Positions 25,664 through 33,799 of a stretch of DNA of 64,000 nucleotides are shown piece by piece (position 1 is the first letter of the stretch; every line of letters begins with the position of its first letter). The DNA comes from Streptomyces sp. NBS 14/10. GTDB lineage: Bacteria; Actinomycetota; Actinomycetes; Streptomycetales; Streptomycetaceae. The notes beneath the pieces were generated by a model, which made no database searches, had not been told where the DNA came from, and was given only the letters and a program-made list of their open reading frames with translations. A program made the translations under genes and the position numbers. The DNA is taken from NCBI RefSeq assembly GCF_002224125.1, contig NZ_NCSM01000034.1, positions 17,365-81,364 on the forward strand. Reading direction: 5' to 3'.

Positions 25664-26632
25664 TCACTTGCCACCGTTGACGACGGCCTTGTCGACCGCG
25701 CCGTCCTTGACGCCCCACTTGGCGATGATCTTGTCGTATTCGCCGTTCGCGATGACCAGGGCGAGCGCCTGCTTGAGGGCGTCGCGCAGCTGGTCGTTCC
25801 CCTTGGGGACGGCGATGCCGTACGGGGCCGCCTCCACCTGCTCGCCGACGAGCTGGAAGGCGTTGCCGCCACCCGAGGTCTTCACCGCGTAGGCGGCGAC
25901 CGGGAAGTCGCTGGAGCCGGCGTCGGCGCCGCCGGCGCGCAGCCGGGTCTGGGCCTCGATGTCGTCGTCGTAGGCCTCGGTCGAGATCTTCCCCTTGCCC
26001 TTCTTCTCGCAGTTCTTGGACTCGGCCTTGGCCAGGTCCTCCGAGACGGTGGCGCGCTGGACGACGATCTTCTTGCCGCACAGGTCGTCCCAGGTCTTGA
26101 TCCCCTGGTCGTTGCCCTTCTTGGTGTAGATCGACACACCGGCGGTGAAGTAGTCGACGAAGTCCACACCCTTGCCGACCCGCTTGCCGGTGTCGGCGTC
26201 CACGCCCTCCTGGCGGCTCTTGTTGTCGGTCATCGCCGACATGATGATGTCGTACCGCTTGGAGCGCAGACCGAGCAGCAGGCCGTCGAACTTGTTGTTG
26301 TTGAACTCGAACTTCACGCCGAGGACCTTGCCCAGCGCGGCGGCGAGGTCCGGGTCCAGGCCGACGACCTGGCCGTCCTTCTTGAACTCCACCGGCGGAT
26401 AGGCGATGTCCGAGCCGACCTTGATCACGCCCCTGCTCTGGATCTCCGCAGGCAGCGTGTTGAAGAGCGGGGCCTTGTTGGTGTCGCCGGCGGAGCTGGT
26501 GGTCGTCTTGTCCCTCTGGTCGCCACAGCCCGTCAGGAGCAGGGCGCCGGTGACCGCGATCGCGCCGGCGACGGCCGCCTTGGACTTCATGCCGGTCCGT
26601 CGGCTGCGTCGGCGCGTGATGCTGGCGGTCAT
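25664..26632 (-). CDS. Amino acid ABC transporter substrate-binding lipoprotein
   Basis: 322 residues. Basic n-region (RRRSRRTGMKS), hydrophobic h-region, lipobox LLTGC, then an SBP_bac_3 domain (EIQSRGVIKVGSDIAYPPVEF is the classic family-3 start). Anchored outside the membrane by Cys lipidation. ATG 26632 follows GGAGGAACGAGC. First gene of the leftward ABC operon; a 9-bp inverted repeat lies in the upstream region. Confidence 0.95.
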   Translation of the reverse strand: MTASITRRRSRRTGMKSKAAVAGAIAVTGALLLTGCGDQRDKTTTSSAGDTNKAPLFNTLPAEIQSRGVIKVGSDIAYPPVEFKKDGQVVGLDPDLAAALGKVLGVKFEFNNNKFDGLLLGLRSKRYDIIMSAMTDNKSRQEGVDADTGKRVGKGVDFVDYFTAGVSIYTKKGNDQGIKTWDDLCGKKIVVQRATVSEDLAKAESKNCEKKGKGKISTEAYDDDIEAQTRLRAGGADAGSSDFPVAAYAVKTSGGGNAFQLVGEQVEAAPYGIAVPKGNDQLRDALKQALALVIANGEYDKIIAKWGVKDGAVDKAVVNGGK

Positions 26633-27162
26633 GCTCGTTCCTCCTGCGGGGTGAGAGGGTCTCCGAATGAGCCGGAACACGTTTGTGGGTGTCGCGACCC
26701 TGTGTGATTGGGGCATCTTGCCACCGGACTGGCTCGATCAGACGTCCAGCCATGTCAAAATCGGATAACGGGCGACCCCCGTGATGCACAGGCGCGGAAA
26801 CGCCGGGCCGCAGGATCGCGGCCAATGAGCGGAACGAGACGTTCATCACGTTTCATCACTTAGGGAAACGTCTCGAGTGTTGGACGTTCGAGAGTGATTC
26901 AATCGCTTTTGCGGGTAACGCGAGGTAATCGAACATCACACACCGGCCGCGGCAGGAAATCGCTCGTCCCCGGAAGGGCCTTCCGGTACAACGGGCGGTT
27001 ACACCCCTCACCCGGGGCTCAGGGCGCGTGTGCGGCGCGCCCGGCGTTCGTATCTGGCCCCAGGCGGCGGATATCTGCCCAGTGGGACCCGGACGCGGTG
27101 CCCGCCCGCTCCCCAACCGGGGGCGGCTACCCTCACTAGAAATACGACAAAGGGGTCAAATA
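26633..27162. other. 530-base divergent control region
   Basis: No gene supported; open frames on either strand are short and have poor bias. It separates the leftward ABC operon from the malic enzyme gene. A 9-bp inverted repeat CGAGACGTT (26835-26843) / AACGTCTCG (26867-26875) stands out ~205 bases from the binding-protein start. A TACCCT at ~27129 could be the malic enzyme -10. Confidence 0.5.
26835..26875. promoter_or_regulatory. Long-spaced perfect inverted repeat
   Basis: CGAGACGTT at 26835-26843 and AACGTCTCG at 26867-26875, spacer 23 bases, with CATCACGTTTCATCAC inside. Possible binding site for a dimeric regulator of the amino acid ABC operon, or half of a loop. Confidence 0.45.
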
Positions 27163-28416
27163 GTGGCAGCGGAGATCGCGAATCCTCGCAGCGACAGCAC
27201 GAACGGAAGCGCCGGAAGCGCCGGAGACGCGGAGGGAAACGCGGAGGGTGTCGCGGACGGCGAGCCCTTCGATCCGGCTTTCGCGCTCCACCGGGGCGGC
27301 AAGATGGCCATCGAGGCGACGGTGCCGGTGCGGAACAAGGACGACCTGTCCCTCGCCTACACGCCGGGCGTCGCGAAGGTCTGCAGCGCCATCGCCGAAA
27401 ATCCCGAGCTGGTGCATGAGTACACCTGGAAGTCCCAGGTCGTCGCCGTCGTCACGGACGGCAGCGCGGTGCTCGGGCTCGGTGACATCGGCCCGGAGGC
27501 CTCCCTGCCGGTGATGGAGGGCAAGGCCATCCTCTTCAAGCAGTTCGGCGGCGTCGACGCGGTGCCGATCGCCCTCGACTGCCGGGAGGTGGACGAGATC
27601 GTGGAGACCGTCGCCCGGTTCGCCCCCTCCTTCGGCGGCGTGAACCTGGAGGACATCTCCGCCCCGCGCTGCTTCGAGATCGAGCGCAAGCTCCAGGAGC
27701 GCGTCGACATCCCGATCTTCCACGACGACCAGCACGGCACCGCCGTCGTCACCCTCGCCGCGCTGCGCAACGCGGCCAAGCTGGCCGACCGCTCCCTCGG
27801 CCAGCTGCGCGCCGTGATCTCCGGCGCCGGCGCCGCCGGGGTCGCCATCGCCAGGATCCTGGTCGAGGCGGGGATCGGCGATGTCGCGGTCTGCGACCGC
27901 AAGGGCATCGTGTCCGCCGACCGCGAGGACCTGACCGACGTCAAGCGGGAGCTGGCCGGCTTCACCAACAAGGCCGGGCTGACCGGCCCCATGGAGGCCG
28001 CGCTGGACGGCGCCGACGTCTTCATCGGGGTCAGCGGCGGTACGGTCCCCGAGCAGTCGGTCGCGAAGATGGCACCCGGCTGCTTCATCTTCGCGATGGC
28101 CAACCCCACGCCGGAGATCCACCCGGACATCGCCCACAAGTACGCCGCCGTGGTCGCAACCGGCCGCAGCGACTACCCGAACCAGATCAACAACGTGCTG
28201 GCCTTCCCGGGCATCTTCGCCGGCGCGCTCCAGGTCCGGGCCTCCCGGATCACCGAGGGCATGAAGCTCGCCGCCGCCGAGGCGCTGGCCGCCGTGGTGG
28301 CCGACGAACTGAGCGCCGAAAAGGTCATCCCCTCGCCGTTCGACGACCGAGTCGCCCCGGCCGTCACCGCGGCCGTCGCGGCAGCGGCCCGCGCGGAGGG
28401 CGTGGCACGCCGCTGA
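27163..28416 (+). CDS. NAD(P)-dependent malic enzyme
   Basis: Oxidatively decarboxylates malate to pyruvate. 417 residues, short bacterial malic enzyme without a PTA domain. Conserved blocks: [59 protein letters not shown] (cofactor Rossmann), and [20 protein letters not shown] 27163 is preceded by AAAGGGG at 7-8 bases; the upstream in-frame extension from 27028 has no homology. The first ~30 residues are a Gly/Ala/Glu-rich leader. NAD versus NADP preference is not decided here. Confidence 0.95.
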   Translation: MAAEIANPRSDSTNGSAGSAGDAEGNAEGVADGEPFDPAFALHRGGKMAIEATVPVRNKDDLSLAYTPGVAKVCSAIAENPELVHEYTWKSQVVAVVTDGSAVLGLGDIGPEASLPVMEGKAILFKQFGGVDAVPIALDCREVDEIVETVARFAPSFGGVNLEDISAPRCFEIERKLQERVDIPIFHDDQHGTAVVTLAALRNAAKLADRSLGQLRAVISGAGAAGVAIARILVEAGIGDVAVCDRKGIVSADREDLTDVKRELAGFTNKAGLTGPMEAALDGADVFIGVSGGTVPEQSVAKMAPGCFIFAMANPTPEIHPDIAHKYAAVVATGRSDYPNQINNVLAFPGIFAGALQVRASRITEGMKLAAAEALAAVVADELSAEKVIPSPFDDRVAPAVTAAVAAAARAEGVARR

Positions 28417-28449
28417 CGCGCTGCGCTGCGCTGTTGGTCTGTATACGGT

Positions 28450-28482
28450 CGGGCCGCCGCCTCCACGTGAGGCGGCGGCCCG
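28450..28482. terminator. Strong hairpin terminator of the malic enzyme gene
   Basis: Perfect 13-bp arms GGGCCGCCGCCTC and GAGGCGGCGGCCC around CACGT, extendable by one C-G pair, 34 bases after the stop. The rest of 28483-28727 is extremely GC-rich with further self-complementary CGGCCG runs; no gene is seen in it. Confidence 0.85.
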
Positions 28483-28727
28483 GGCCGTTGTACGGCCCCG
28501 GGCGCGGGGCGTCGTACGGCCGCCGCGGCCTGGTCGTTTGGCGGCCGTGGCGAGGGGCGGCGCGGGGCGCGCGCCGCGCGGACCGCTGCCGCCCGCTGAG
28601 GCGGCGGCCCGGCCGCCGTCCCGGTCTCCCGCCGCTCGCCCGCCCGCGCCCCCGGGCGCGGGCGCGCGGCGCGTGTCACATCGTGGTGTGGTTCCGTCGC
28701 TCGGCTGCCGCGCCTATGGTCGGGATC

Positions 28728-29690
28728 ATGTTCGCTGCCTACGCCGCACGTATCGACCGCGACCAGCCGCTCAACGGCCTCGAACTGGGCGAGCGCCCCG
28801 GGCCCGAGGCGCGCCCCGGATGGTCGGCCGTCACCGTCAAGGCCGCCTCGCTCAACCACCACGACCTGTGGTCGCTGCGCGGTGTCGGCCTCGGTGAGGA
28901 GTCCTTGCCGATGATCCTGGGCTGTGACGCGGCCGGGATCGACGAGGACGGCAATGAGGTCGTCGTCCACTCGGTCATCGGCCAGAGCGGGTACGGCGTC
29001 GGCCCCCGCGAGCCCCGTTCCATCCTCACCGAGCGCTACCAGGGCACCTTCGCGGAGAAGGTCGCCGTCCCCACCTGGAATCTGCTGCCCAAGCCCAAGG
29101 AGCTCTCCTTCGAGGAGGCCGCCTGCCTGCCGACGGCCTGGCTGACCGCCTACCGCATGCTCTTCACCAACGCGGGCGTGCGCCCCGGCGACAGCGTCCT
29201 CGTCCAGGGCGCGGGCGGCGGCGTGGCCACCGCGGCCATCGTGCTGGGCGCGGCGGCCGGGCTGCGGGTCCTGGCCACCAGCCGTGACGAGGTCAAGCGC
29301 AAGCGCGCGGTCGACCTGGGCGCCGAGGGCGCGTACGAGCCGGGGGAGCGGCTGCCGCGGCGTGTGGACGCGGTGATCGAGACGGTGGGCGCGGCCACCT
29401 GGTCGCACTCCATCAAGTCCCTCAAGCCCGGCGGCACCCTCGTCATCTCGGGCGCGACCAGCGGGCCCAGCCCCAAGTCCGCGGAGCTCAACCGGATCTT
29501 CTTCCTGGAGCTGAAGGTCGTCGGCTCCACGATGGGCAGCAAGGAGGAGCTGGAGGACCTGCTGAGCTTCTGCGCAGCGCGCGGGGTGCGGCCGGTCATC
29601 GACTCGGTGCTGCCGCTGGACCGGGCCCGCGAGGGGTTCGAGAAGATGGCGGGCGGGGATCTCTTCGGCAAGGTTGTGCTGACGGTCTGA
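28728..29690 (+). CDS. Zinc-binding-type alcohol dehydrogenase family (MDR) oxidoreductase
   Basis: 320 residues, medium-chain reductase fold: ASLNHHDLWSLRG, GCDAAGIDEDGNEVV, QGAGGGVATAAIVLGAAAG (Rossmann) and LDRAREGFEKMAGGDLFGKVVLTV at the end. No structural-zinc Cys cluster, so a quinone/alkenal reductase-like role is more likely than zinc alcohol dehydrogenase. ATG 28728 is the first Met of the domain. Stands alone downstream of the malic enzyme terminator. Confidence 0.88.
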   Translation: MFAAYAARIDRDQPLNGLELGERPGPEARPGWSAVTVKAASLNHHDLWSLRGVGLGEESLPMILGCDAAGIDEDGNEVVVHSVIGQSGYGVGPREPRSILTERYQGTFAEKVAVPTWNLLPKPKELSFEEAACLPTAWLTAYRMLFTNAGVRPGDSVLVQGAGGGVATAAIVLGAAAGLRVLATSRDEVKRKRAVDLGAEGAYEPGERLPRRVDAVIETVGAATWSHSIKSLKPGGTLVISGATSGPSPKSAELNRIFFLELKVVGSTMGSKEELEDLLSFCAARGVRPVIDSVLPLDRAREGFEKMAGGDLFGKVVLTV

Positions 29691-29708
29691 CAGCCGCCGC
29701 AGACCGCT

Positions 29709-30434
29709 TTACGGGCGTACGAAGCTTCGCTCGAAGCGGTAGCGCTTGATCGTGCTGCCCCTGAAACCCGGGAACTGACGGATCCGCTCCCACTGAGGGG
29801 TCACCGAGCCGACGCCCGGGGCGGCTGACGCGATGGCCGCGTCGTACGCCTCCTCGCTCGTCCACTGGGCGTAGTTGAGCGCCCGGGTGCGGTCGTTGGC
29901 CAGATGGCGGGCGCCGTCGACGATCAGGTGGAAGTCGGCGGAGATGAGGTCCGGGCTCGGGTCGGGGTCCGTCTCCAGGGCCTCGATGACCAGGTCGATC
30001 CACTGGCGCCGCAGGTCCGGGTCGTCGAAGTCGAGCTCGATGACGGCGATGCACCCGGGCACTCGCGGATCGTTCTCCGTCCGGGTGTCGAAGCCTCGGT
30101 AGCGGCGGTAGTTGGCGATGCCGTTGCGCCTGATCCCCGGAACGGCGGCGTCGATCTGGTCGACCCGCTCCTGGCGCTGGGTGCGGACGAACGCGTGATA
30201 CGCCTCCTCGCTCGTCCACTGGGCGTGGTGGAACAGCGTGTCGCCGTCCGTTCCCACGTAGAGGTTCTGCGACAGCAGCTCCGGGCTCGGCCACGGGCGG
30301 GAGTCCCAGCTGGCGGCGACGGCGTCCGCCGTCGCCCGCTGCCGCTCGGGCGTGCCGACGCTCCAGGTGGAGAAGAGGGCGGCGCCGACGTCGGGGCGCG
30401 TGAGGTCGGGGAGGGGGTTGGGGGCGCCGGGCAT
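29709..30434 (-). CDS. Tandem antibiotic-biosynthesis-monooxygenase (ABM)-like protein, SoxR target candidate
   Basis: 241 residues made of two ABM-type ferredoxin-like repeats (~15-115 and ~125-235); HAQWTSEEAYHAF and YAQWTSEEAYDAA mark equivalent positions. ABM proteins oxidise or degrade small quinone-like compounds, cofactor-free. The gene has GGAGCC before its ATG and a promoter with a perfect SoxR-type palindrome. In S. coelicolor one SoxR-regulon gene encodes a monooxygenase (SCO1909/EcaB), and this could be its homologue; that identity is inferred from operator plus fold. Confidence 0.8.
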   Translation of the reverse strand: MPGAPNPLPDLTRPDVGAALFSTWSVGTPERQRATADAVAASWDSRPWPSPELLSQNLYVGTDGDTLFHHAQWTSEEAYHAFVRTQRQERVDQIDAAVPGIRRNGIANYRRYRGFDTRTENDPRVPGCIAVIELDFDDPDLRRQWIDLVIEALETDPDPSPDLISADFHLIVDGARHLANDRTRALNYAQWTSEEAYDAAIASAAPGVGSVTPQWERIRQFPGFRGSTIKRYRFERSFVRP

Positions 30435-30462
30435 GGGGGGGCTCCTTCAGGTTCGCGGACGT

Positions 30463-30498
30463 GGGGCTGACGGGGGCTGCTCCGCCTCCGTCAGCCCC
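30463..30498 (-). other. 5'-UTR stem-loop of the ABM gene
   Basis: GGGGCTGACGG (30463-30473) pairs perfectly with CCGTCAGCCCC (30488-30498). With the promoter below, transcription would start near 30500, so this 11-bp stem is the very 5' end of the mRNA. It may stabilise the message or, alternatively, be the terminator of the SalK-like gene upstream. Confidence 0.55.
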
Positions 30499-30506
30499 CG
30501 CCCGCG

Positions 30507-30537
30507 ATCCTGATACCTCAACCGCGGTTGAGGTCAA
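30507..30537 (-). promoter_or_regulatory. SoxR-type operator/promoter, TTGACC-N19-CAGGAT
   Basis: On the minus strand the -35 is TTGACC (30537-30532) and the -10 is CAGGAT (30512-30507), with the over-long 19-bp spacer diagnostic of MerR/SoxR promoters. The spacer and flanks form a perfect 20-bp palindrome ACCTCAACCGCGGTTGAGGT at 30515-30534. CCTCAA/TTGAGG half sites match SoxR boxes. Confidence 0.75.
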
Positions 30538-30558
30538 GGGCGTTCACCAGGCGTACGG

Positions 30559-31440
30559 CTACGCGTACGCGACCTGGACCGAGGCGATCCCCAGCGTGCT
30601 CTGGGCCGGCAGCATGCCCGCCTCGAACACCGCCGCGAGCAGCGGATGCACCAGTTCCGCCAGGCGCTCGGCCCGCTCGGCGCCCAGCGCGCGCCAGGGC
30701 GCCGCGGCCAGTTCGTCCGTCTGCCGCTCGATCGCGTCGCGGCCCTGACGGCCGCGCTCGGTGGCGTTCCCGTCCGCGTCGAGCCAGCCGCGCTCGGCCA
30801 GCCGGCCGGCCGCGGCGCTCCACTCCTCCGCGGTCCAGCCGCGGCCGTCGAAGTTCTTCTTCGGGGCGGCGCCGACCCCCGCGAAGGACACCAGCGCCTC
30901 GCACGGGTCGAGACCGGCGGTGAGCAGCGCCGCCAGGTGGCCGTCACCGCGGTGCTCCCGCAGCACCATCGTGGCCTGCCACAGGGCCAGATGCGGCTCG
31001 TCGGACCAGCCGAGGTCGCGGTTGGCGGCGGCGAGGGGGCGGGCGGCCAGGGGCGCGGCCTCGGCCGCTTCCTTGGCCAGCGCCGCGGCCTCGGCGATGT
31101 CCTGCCCGCCGACCCGGTCGCCGAGCAGCGCGCGGAACGTACGGTCGACCGCGCGCAGCCGCGCCGCCACCACAGCCTCGGGGTCGGCCGTCGACCAGAC
31201 GGCGGGGACGTACTCGGCTATCGTGCGCGGGCTGAAGCTGTAGAAGGTGGCCGTCACCAGCTCGGGGCCGACCGCGCCCAGCGGGGCGGCCCGCAACGCG
31301 AAGTAGCTGGGCCAGCGGGACTCGACGTCGTAGCCGAGCGCCGCGGCCTCCTCGTACGCCTGCGGGGCGAAGTAGAGGCTGGCGTGCACCGGTTCCAGCT
31401 GGTGCCACATGCGGCGGGCGAGGGCTTGGTACTGCGGCAC
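30559..31440 (-). CDS. SCO6745/SalK-family protein
   Basis: 293 residues, all-alpha family of unknown function found across actinobacteria (SalK-like, 'helix-turn-helix domain, SCO6745 family'). Recognisable stretches: LEPVHASLYFAPQAYEEAAALG near the N-terminus and KNFDGRGWTAEEWSAAAGRLAERGWLD in the C-terminal half, which looks like a winged-helix. GTG 31440 has GAAGAGGT at the right distance; the upstream in-frame part is not conserved. Upstream neighbours are the PadR/DUF4097 operon on the same strand, 100 bases away. Confidence 0.85.
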   Translation of the reverse strand: MPQYQALARRMWHQLEPVHASLYFAPQAYEEAAALGYDVESRWPSYFALRAAPLGAVGPELVTATFYSFSPRTIAEYVPAVWSTADPEAVVAARLRAVDRTFRALLGDRVGGQDIAEAAALAKEAAEAAPLAARPLAAANRDLGWSDEPHLALWQATMVLREHRGDGHLAALLTAGLDPCEALVSFAGVGAAPKKNFDGRGWTAEEWSAAAGRLAERGWLDADGNATERGRQGRDAIERQTDELAAAPWRALGAERAERLAELVHPLLAAVFEAGMLPAQSTLGIASVQVAYA

Positions 31441-31542
31441 TTTTACCTCTTCGGATGAGACTCGGACGAGAACCTGGCGAGGCGGCGGAAGTGGGGGGAA
31501 GCCGAGGGCGAAGGATAGCCAGCGCATGGGGAGGACGGGGGC

Positions 31543-32625
31543 CTATTCCTTCACCTGCCCCCGCAGCAGTGCCGTGATCTGCGCCGCGGTCGCCGCGAGC
31601 CGCCGCCGGGCCTCGGCCGCGTGGGCGGCGCTCACGCCGTGGTCGCGGGCCGTGTCGCGGATGTCGTCGCGGAAGCGGTCCAGGAGCCGGTCCAGATCGC
31701 GGGCGGGGTCGCCGGACGGGGTGAAGTCCCGGGCCCATTCCGGCTCGTGCCCTGCCCACTCCGGCTCATGCCCCGCCGCCCCCGGCTCATGCCCGGCCGC
31801 CGCCTTGGGCTTGTGCCCCGCCGCCTTGGGCGCGTCCGTGCGCTCGACGACGTACTCCGGTTCGCCGTGCTCCGCGGCCCCCGCGCCCTGCCGTGAGATA
31901 CGCCCTATGCCGCGCGACACCTCGGCCAGCCCCTCGCGTACGGCGCTCTGCCAGTCACCCGTCCTCAGGTGTTCCTGCGTCTGCTCCTGCAGCCGCCGGG
32001 CCATCCGCTGGACCTCCTCGCGCGCCAAGTCCTGGGCGTCCTTCGCCTGCTGCCGGGCGCGCTGGGCGTCCTGCCGGGCGCGGCGGCTCTCCTCCTTGGC
32101 CCGGCGCGCCTGCTCCTTCCACTCGTCCTTGGCGCGTCGCATCTCCTCCTTCGCCAGCCGCCACGCCTCCTTGTCCCCCCACGGGCCCTCCCACGACCCG
32201 CGCTTCCCGCTCTTCGTGTCGGAGGTGTTGCCCGAGGTACGGGCTTGCTGCGCCGCCTCCCGCATCTCGCGCCGCAGATCGCTGGCGGAGCCGCGTACGT
32301 CCTCCCGGATCTCGGCGGCGAGCTCGGCGACGGACTCGCGGATCTCGACCTCCAGGTCGGCCAGCTCGCCGCCGCGGTCGGCCAGTTCGGCACGGCCGGC
32401 GTCGGTGATGGAGTAGACCTTGCGGCCGCCCTCGGTGGTGTGGGTGACCAGTCCCTCGGCCTCCAGCTTGGCCAGGCGCGGGTACACGGTGCCGGCGGAG
32501 GGCGCGTACAGGCCCTGGAAGCGCTCCTCCAGCAGGCGGATGACCTCGTAGCCGTGGCGCGGTGCCTCGTCGAGCAGCTTGAGGAGGTAGAGCCGCAGCC
32601 GGCCGTGGGCGAATACGGGGGCCAT
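31543..32625 (-). CDS. PadR-family regulator with long coiled coil
   Basis: 360 residues. Winged helix-turn-helix PadR domain at 1-85 (LRLYLLKLLDEAPRHGYEVI; GTVYPRLAKLEAEGLV), then a ~200-residue charged helix rich in Ala/Arg/Glu/Lys (coiled coil), then a degenerate AGHEPE repeat and a helical C-terminus. Its ATG overlaps the TGA of the DUF4097 gene by one base (TGATG), so translation is coupled. Probably autoregulates the operon through the ATATCG...CGATAT operator at 33568-33595. The coiled coil is far longer than in typical PadR proteins. Confidence 0.92.
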   Translation of the reverse strand: MAPVFAHGRLRLYLLKLLDEAPRHGYEVIRLLEERFQGLYAPSAGTVYPRLAKLEAEGLVTHTTEGGRKVYSITDAGRAELADRGGELADLEVEIRESVAELAAEIREDVRGSASDLRREMREAAQQARTSGNTSDTKSGKRGSWEGPWGDKEAWRLAKEEMRRAKDEWKEQARRAKEESRRARQDAQRARQQAKDAQDLAREEVQRMARRLQEQTQEHLRTGDWQSAVREGLAEVSRGIGRISRQGAGAAEHGEPEYVVERTDAPKAAGHKPKAAAGHEPGAAGHEPEWAGHEPEWARDFTPSGDPARDLDRLLDRFRDDIRDTARDHGVSAAHAAEARRRLAATAAQITALLRGQVKE

Positions 32626-33500
32626 CAGAGGACCTTTCCTTCGGGGTGGTCAGGGCCTTGCGTGGGGGCGTCGTCTTCGGTGGGCGGGCGGCGCAGCAGC
32701 GCTATCGCGCCCGTGACGGTGGTGGCCTTGAGCCGGCCGCTGCCCGCGCCGAGCCGTCCGGAGACGTGCTTGGCCCCCCACTGGCCGGTGACCCGCAGAT
32801 CCTCGAAGGCGTTGGAGACCGCTCCGCTCGTGGTGTGCGCCTCGACCTCGGCGTCGGCGGGGTGCGGCAGCCGGATCGCGATCTCGCCGGACACGGTGTT
32901 GAGGGCGATGTCCGCGCCGCCCGAGGTGGTCGTGGCGGCGAGATCGAGCACGATGTCGCCGCTGACGGTGTCCGCGTGGACGGACTGGCCCGAGCCCTCG
33001 ATGACGGTCAGGTCGCCGTTGACGGAGTTGAAGCGCAGCCGCCCGGTGACGGCCTGGGCTTCGACCCGCCCCGAGACGGTGTCGGCGTGGACCGGGCCGG
33101 TCAGCCCGAGCAGGGTGATGTCGCCGGTGACGCCGTGCACATCGGTGCGGCCGGTGAGCCCGGAGACGACGGCTCCGGCGCCGACGGCCCCGACCGAGGC
33201 GCTGGTGTCGGTGGGCACGGCGAGGGTGAGATGGACCGTACGGTTCCAGCCCTTGTGGTCGAGCCACTTGCGCCAGCCCTTCCACGGCACGTCGTCGTAT
33301 CCGACCTTCAGCGCGCCGTCCTCGTGGGTGACGGTCAGCGGCGGGCCGTCGATCTCCGTGAGCTCCAGGCGGGCGGGGCCGGTGTCGGTCCCGACGACGT
33401 TGATGGTGCCGCCCACGACGCGCACCTGGAGGGTGGACACGAGGTCGTCGAAGGTGAGCTTTTGTGGTTCGGTCAACGACCACTTGAACTGGCCTGACAT
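32625..33500 (-). CDS. DUF4097 beta-helix repeat protein
   Basis: 291 residues of short repeated beta-strand units (TGxIxxxxxxGxVxAxTVSGxV type) forming a predicted beta-solenoid, as in the DUF4097/DUF4098 adhesin-like family. No signal peptide, so cytoplasmic. ATG 33500 has GGGAGG upstream and gives MSGQFKWSLTEPQKLTFD. First gene of a two-gene operon with the PadR regulator, an arrangement frequent in Streptomyces; the function is unknown. Confidence 0.88.
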   Translation of the reverse strand: MSGQFKWSLTEPQKLTFDDLVSTLQVRVVGGTINVVGTDTGPARLELTEIDGPPLTVTHEDGALKVGYDDVPWKGWRKWLDHKGWNRTVHLTLAVPTDTSASVGAVGAGAVVSGLTGRTDVHGVTGDITLLGLTGPVHADTVSGRVEAQAVTGRLRFNSVNGDLTVIEGSGQSVHADTVSGDIVLDLAATTTSGGADIALNTVSGEIAIRLPHPADAEVEAHTTSGAVSNAFEDLRVTGQWGAKHVSGRLGAGSGRLKATTVTGAIALLRRPPTEDDAPTQGPDHPEGKVL

Positions 33501-33567
33501 CCCTGGCCTCCCCTGGCTGGGCGCTGACGGGACCCCTGACCGGACCCCGCGGCAGACGCGACGCAAC

Positions 33568-33595
33568 ATATCGCGTCTTCTACTAGACACGATAT
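33568..33595 (-). promoter_or_regulatory. PadR operator candidate
   Basis: ATATCGCGTC (33568-33577) and GACACGATAT (33586-33595) form a 10-bp inverted repeat with one mismatch and 8-bp spacer, about 70-95 bases upstream of the DUF4097 start and overlapping its likely promoter. Confidence 0.65.
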
Positions 33596-33799
33596 ATCGC
33601 GGAACCGGGGAGTCAAGCGGTGACCCCGGGCGTGCCGGGGTGGCTGATTCGATGCGGGCGGTCGCGGGCGGTCGTGGGCGGCCATCGGCCGGGATTCGCT
33701 AGAGCGCCGCTAGAGCCTGACTGGAGAGTCATGGAGTGCGAATGTTCGAGGCTGTTACCTTCAGGGCCTCGGAATCGGGGGGGAAGGGTCAAATGGGTC

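Noticed and set aside
26894..27139. 81-codon open frame in the ABC/malic enzyme gap
   Set aside because: No homology, no ribosome site, basic low-complexity sequence; treated as non-coding.
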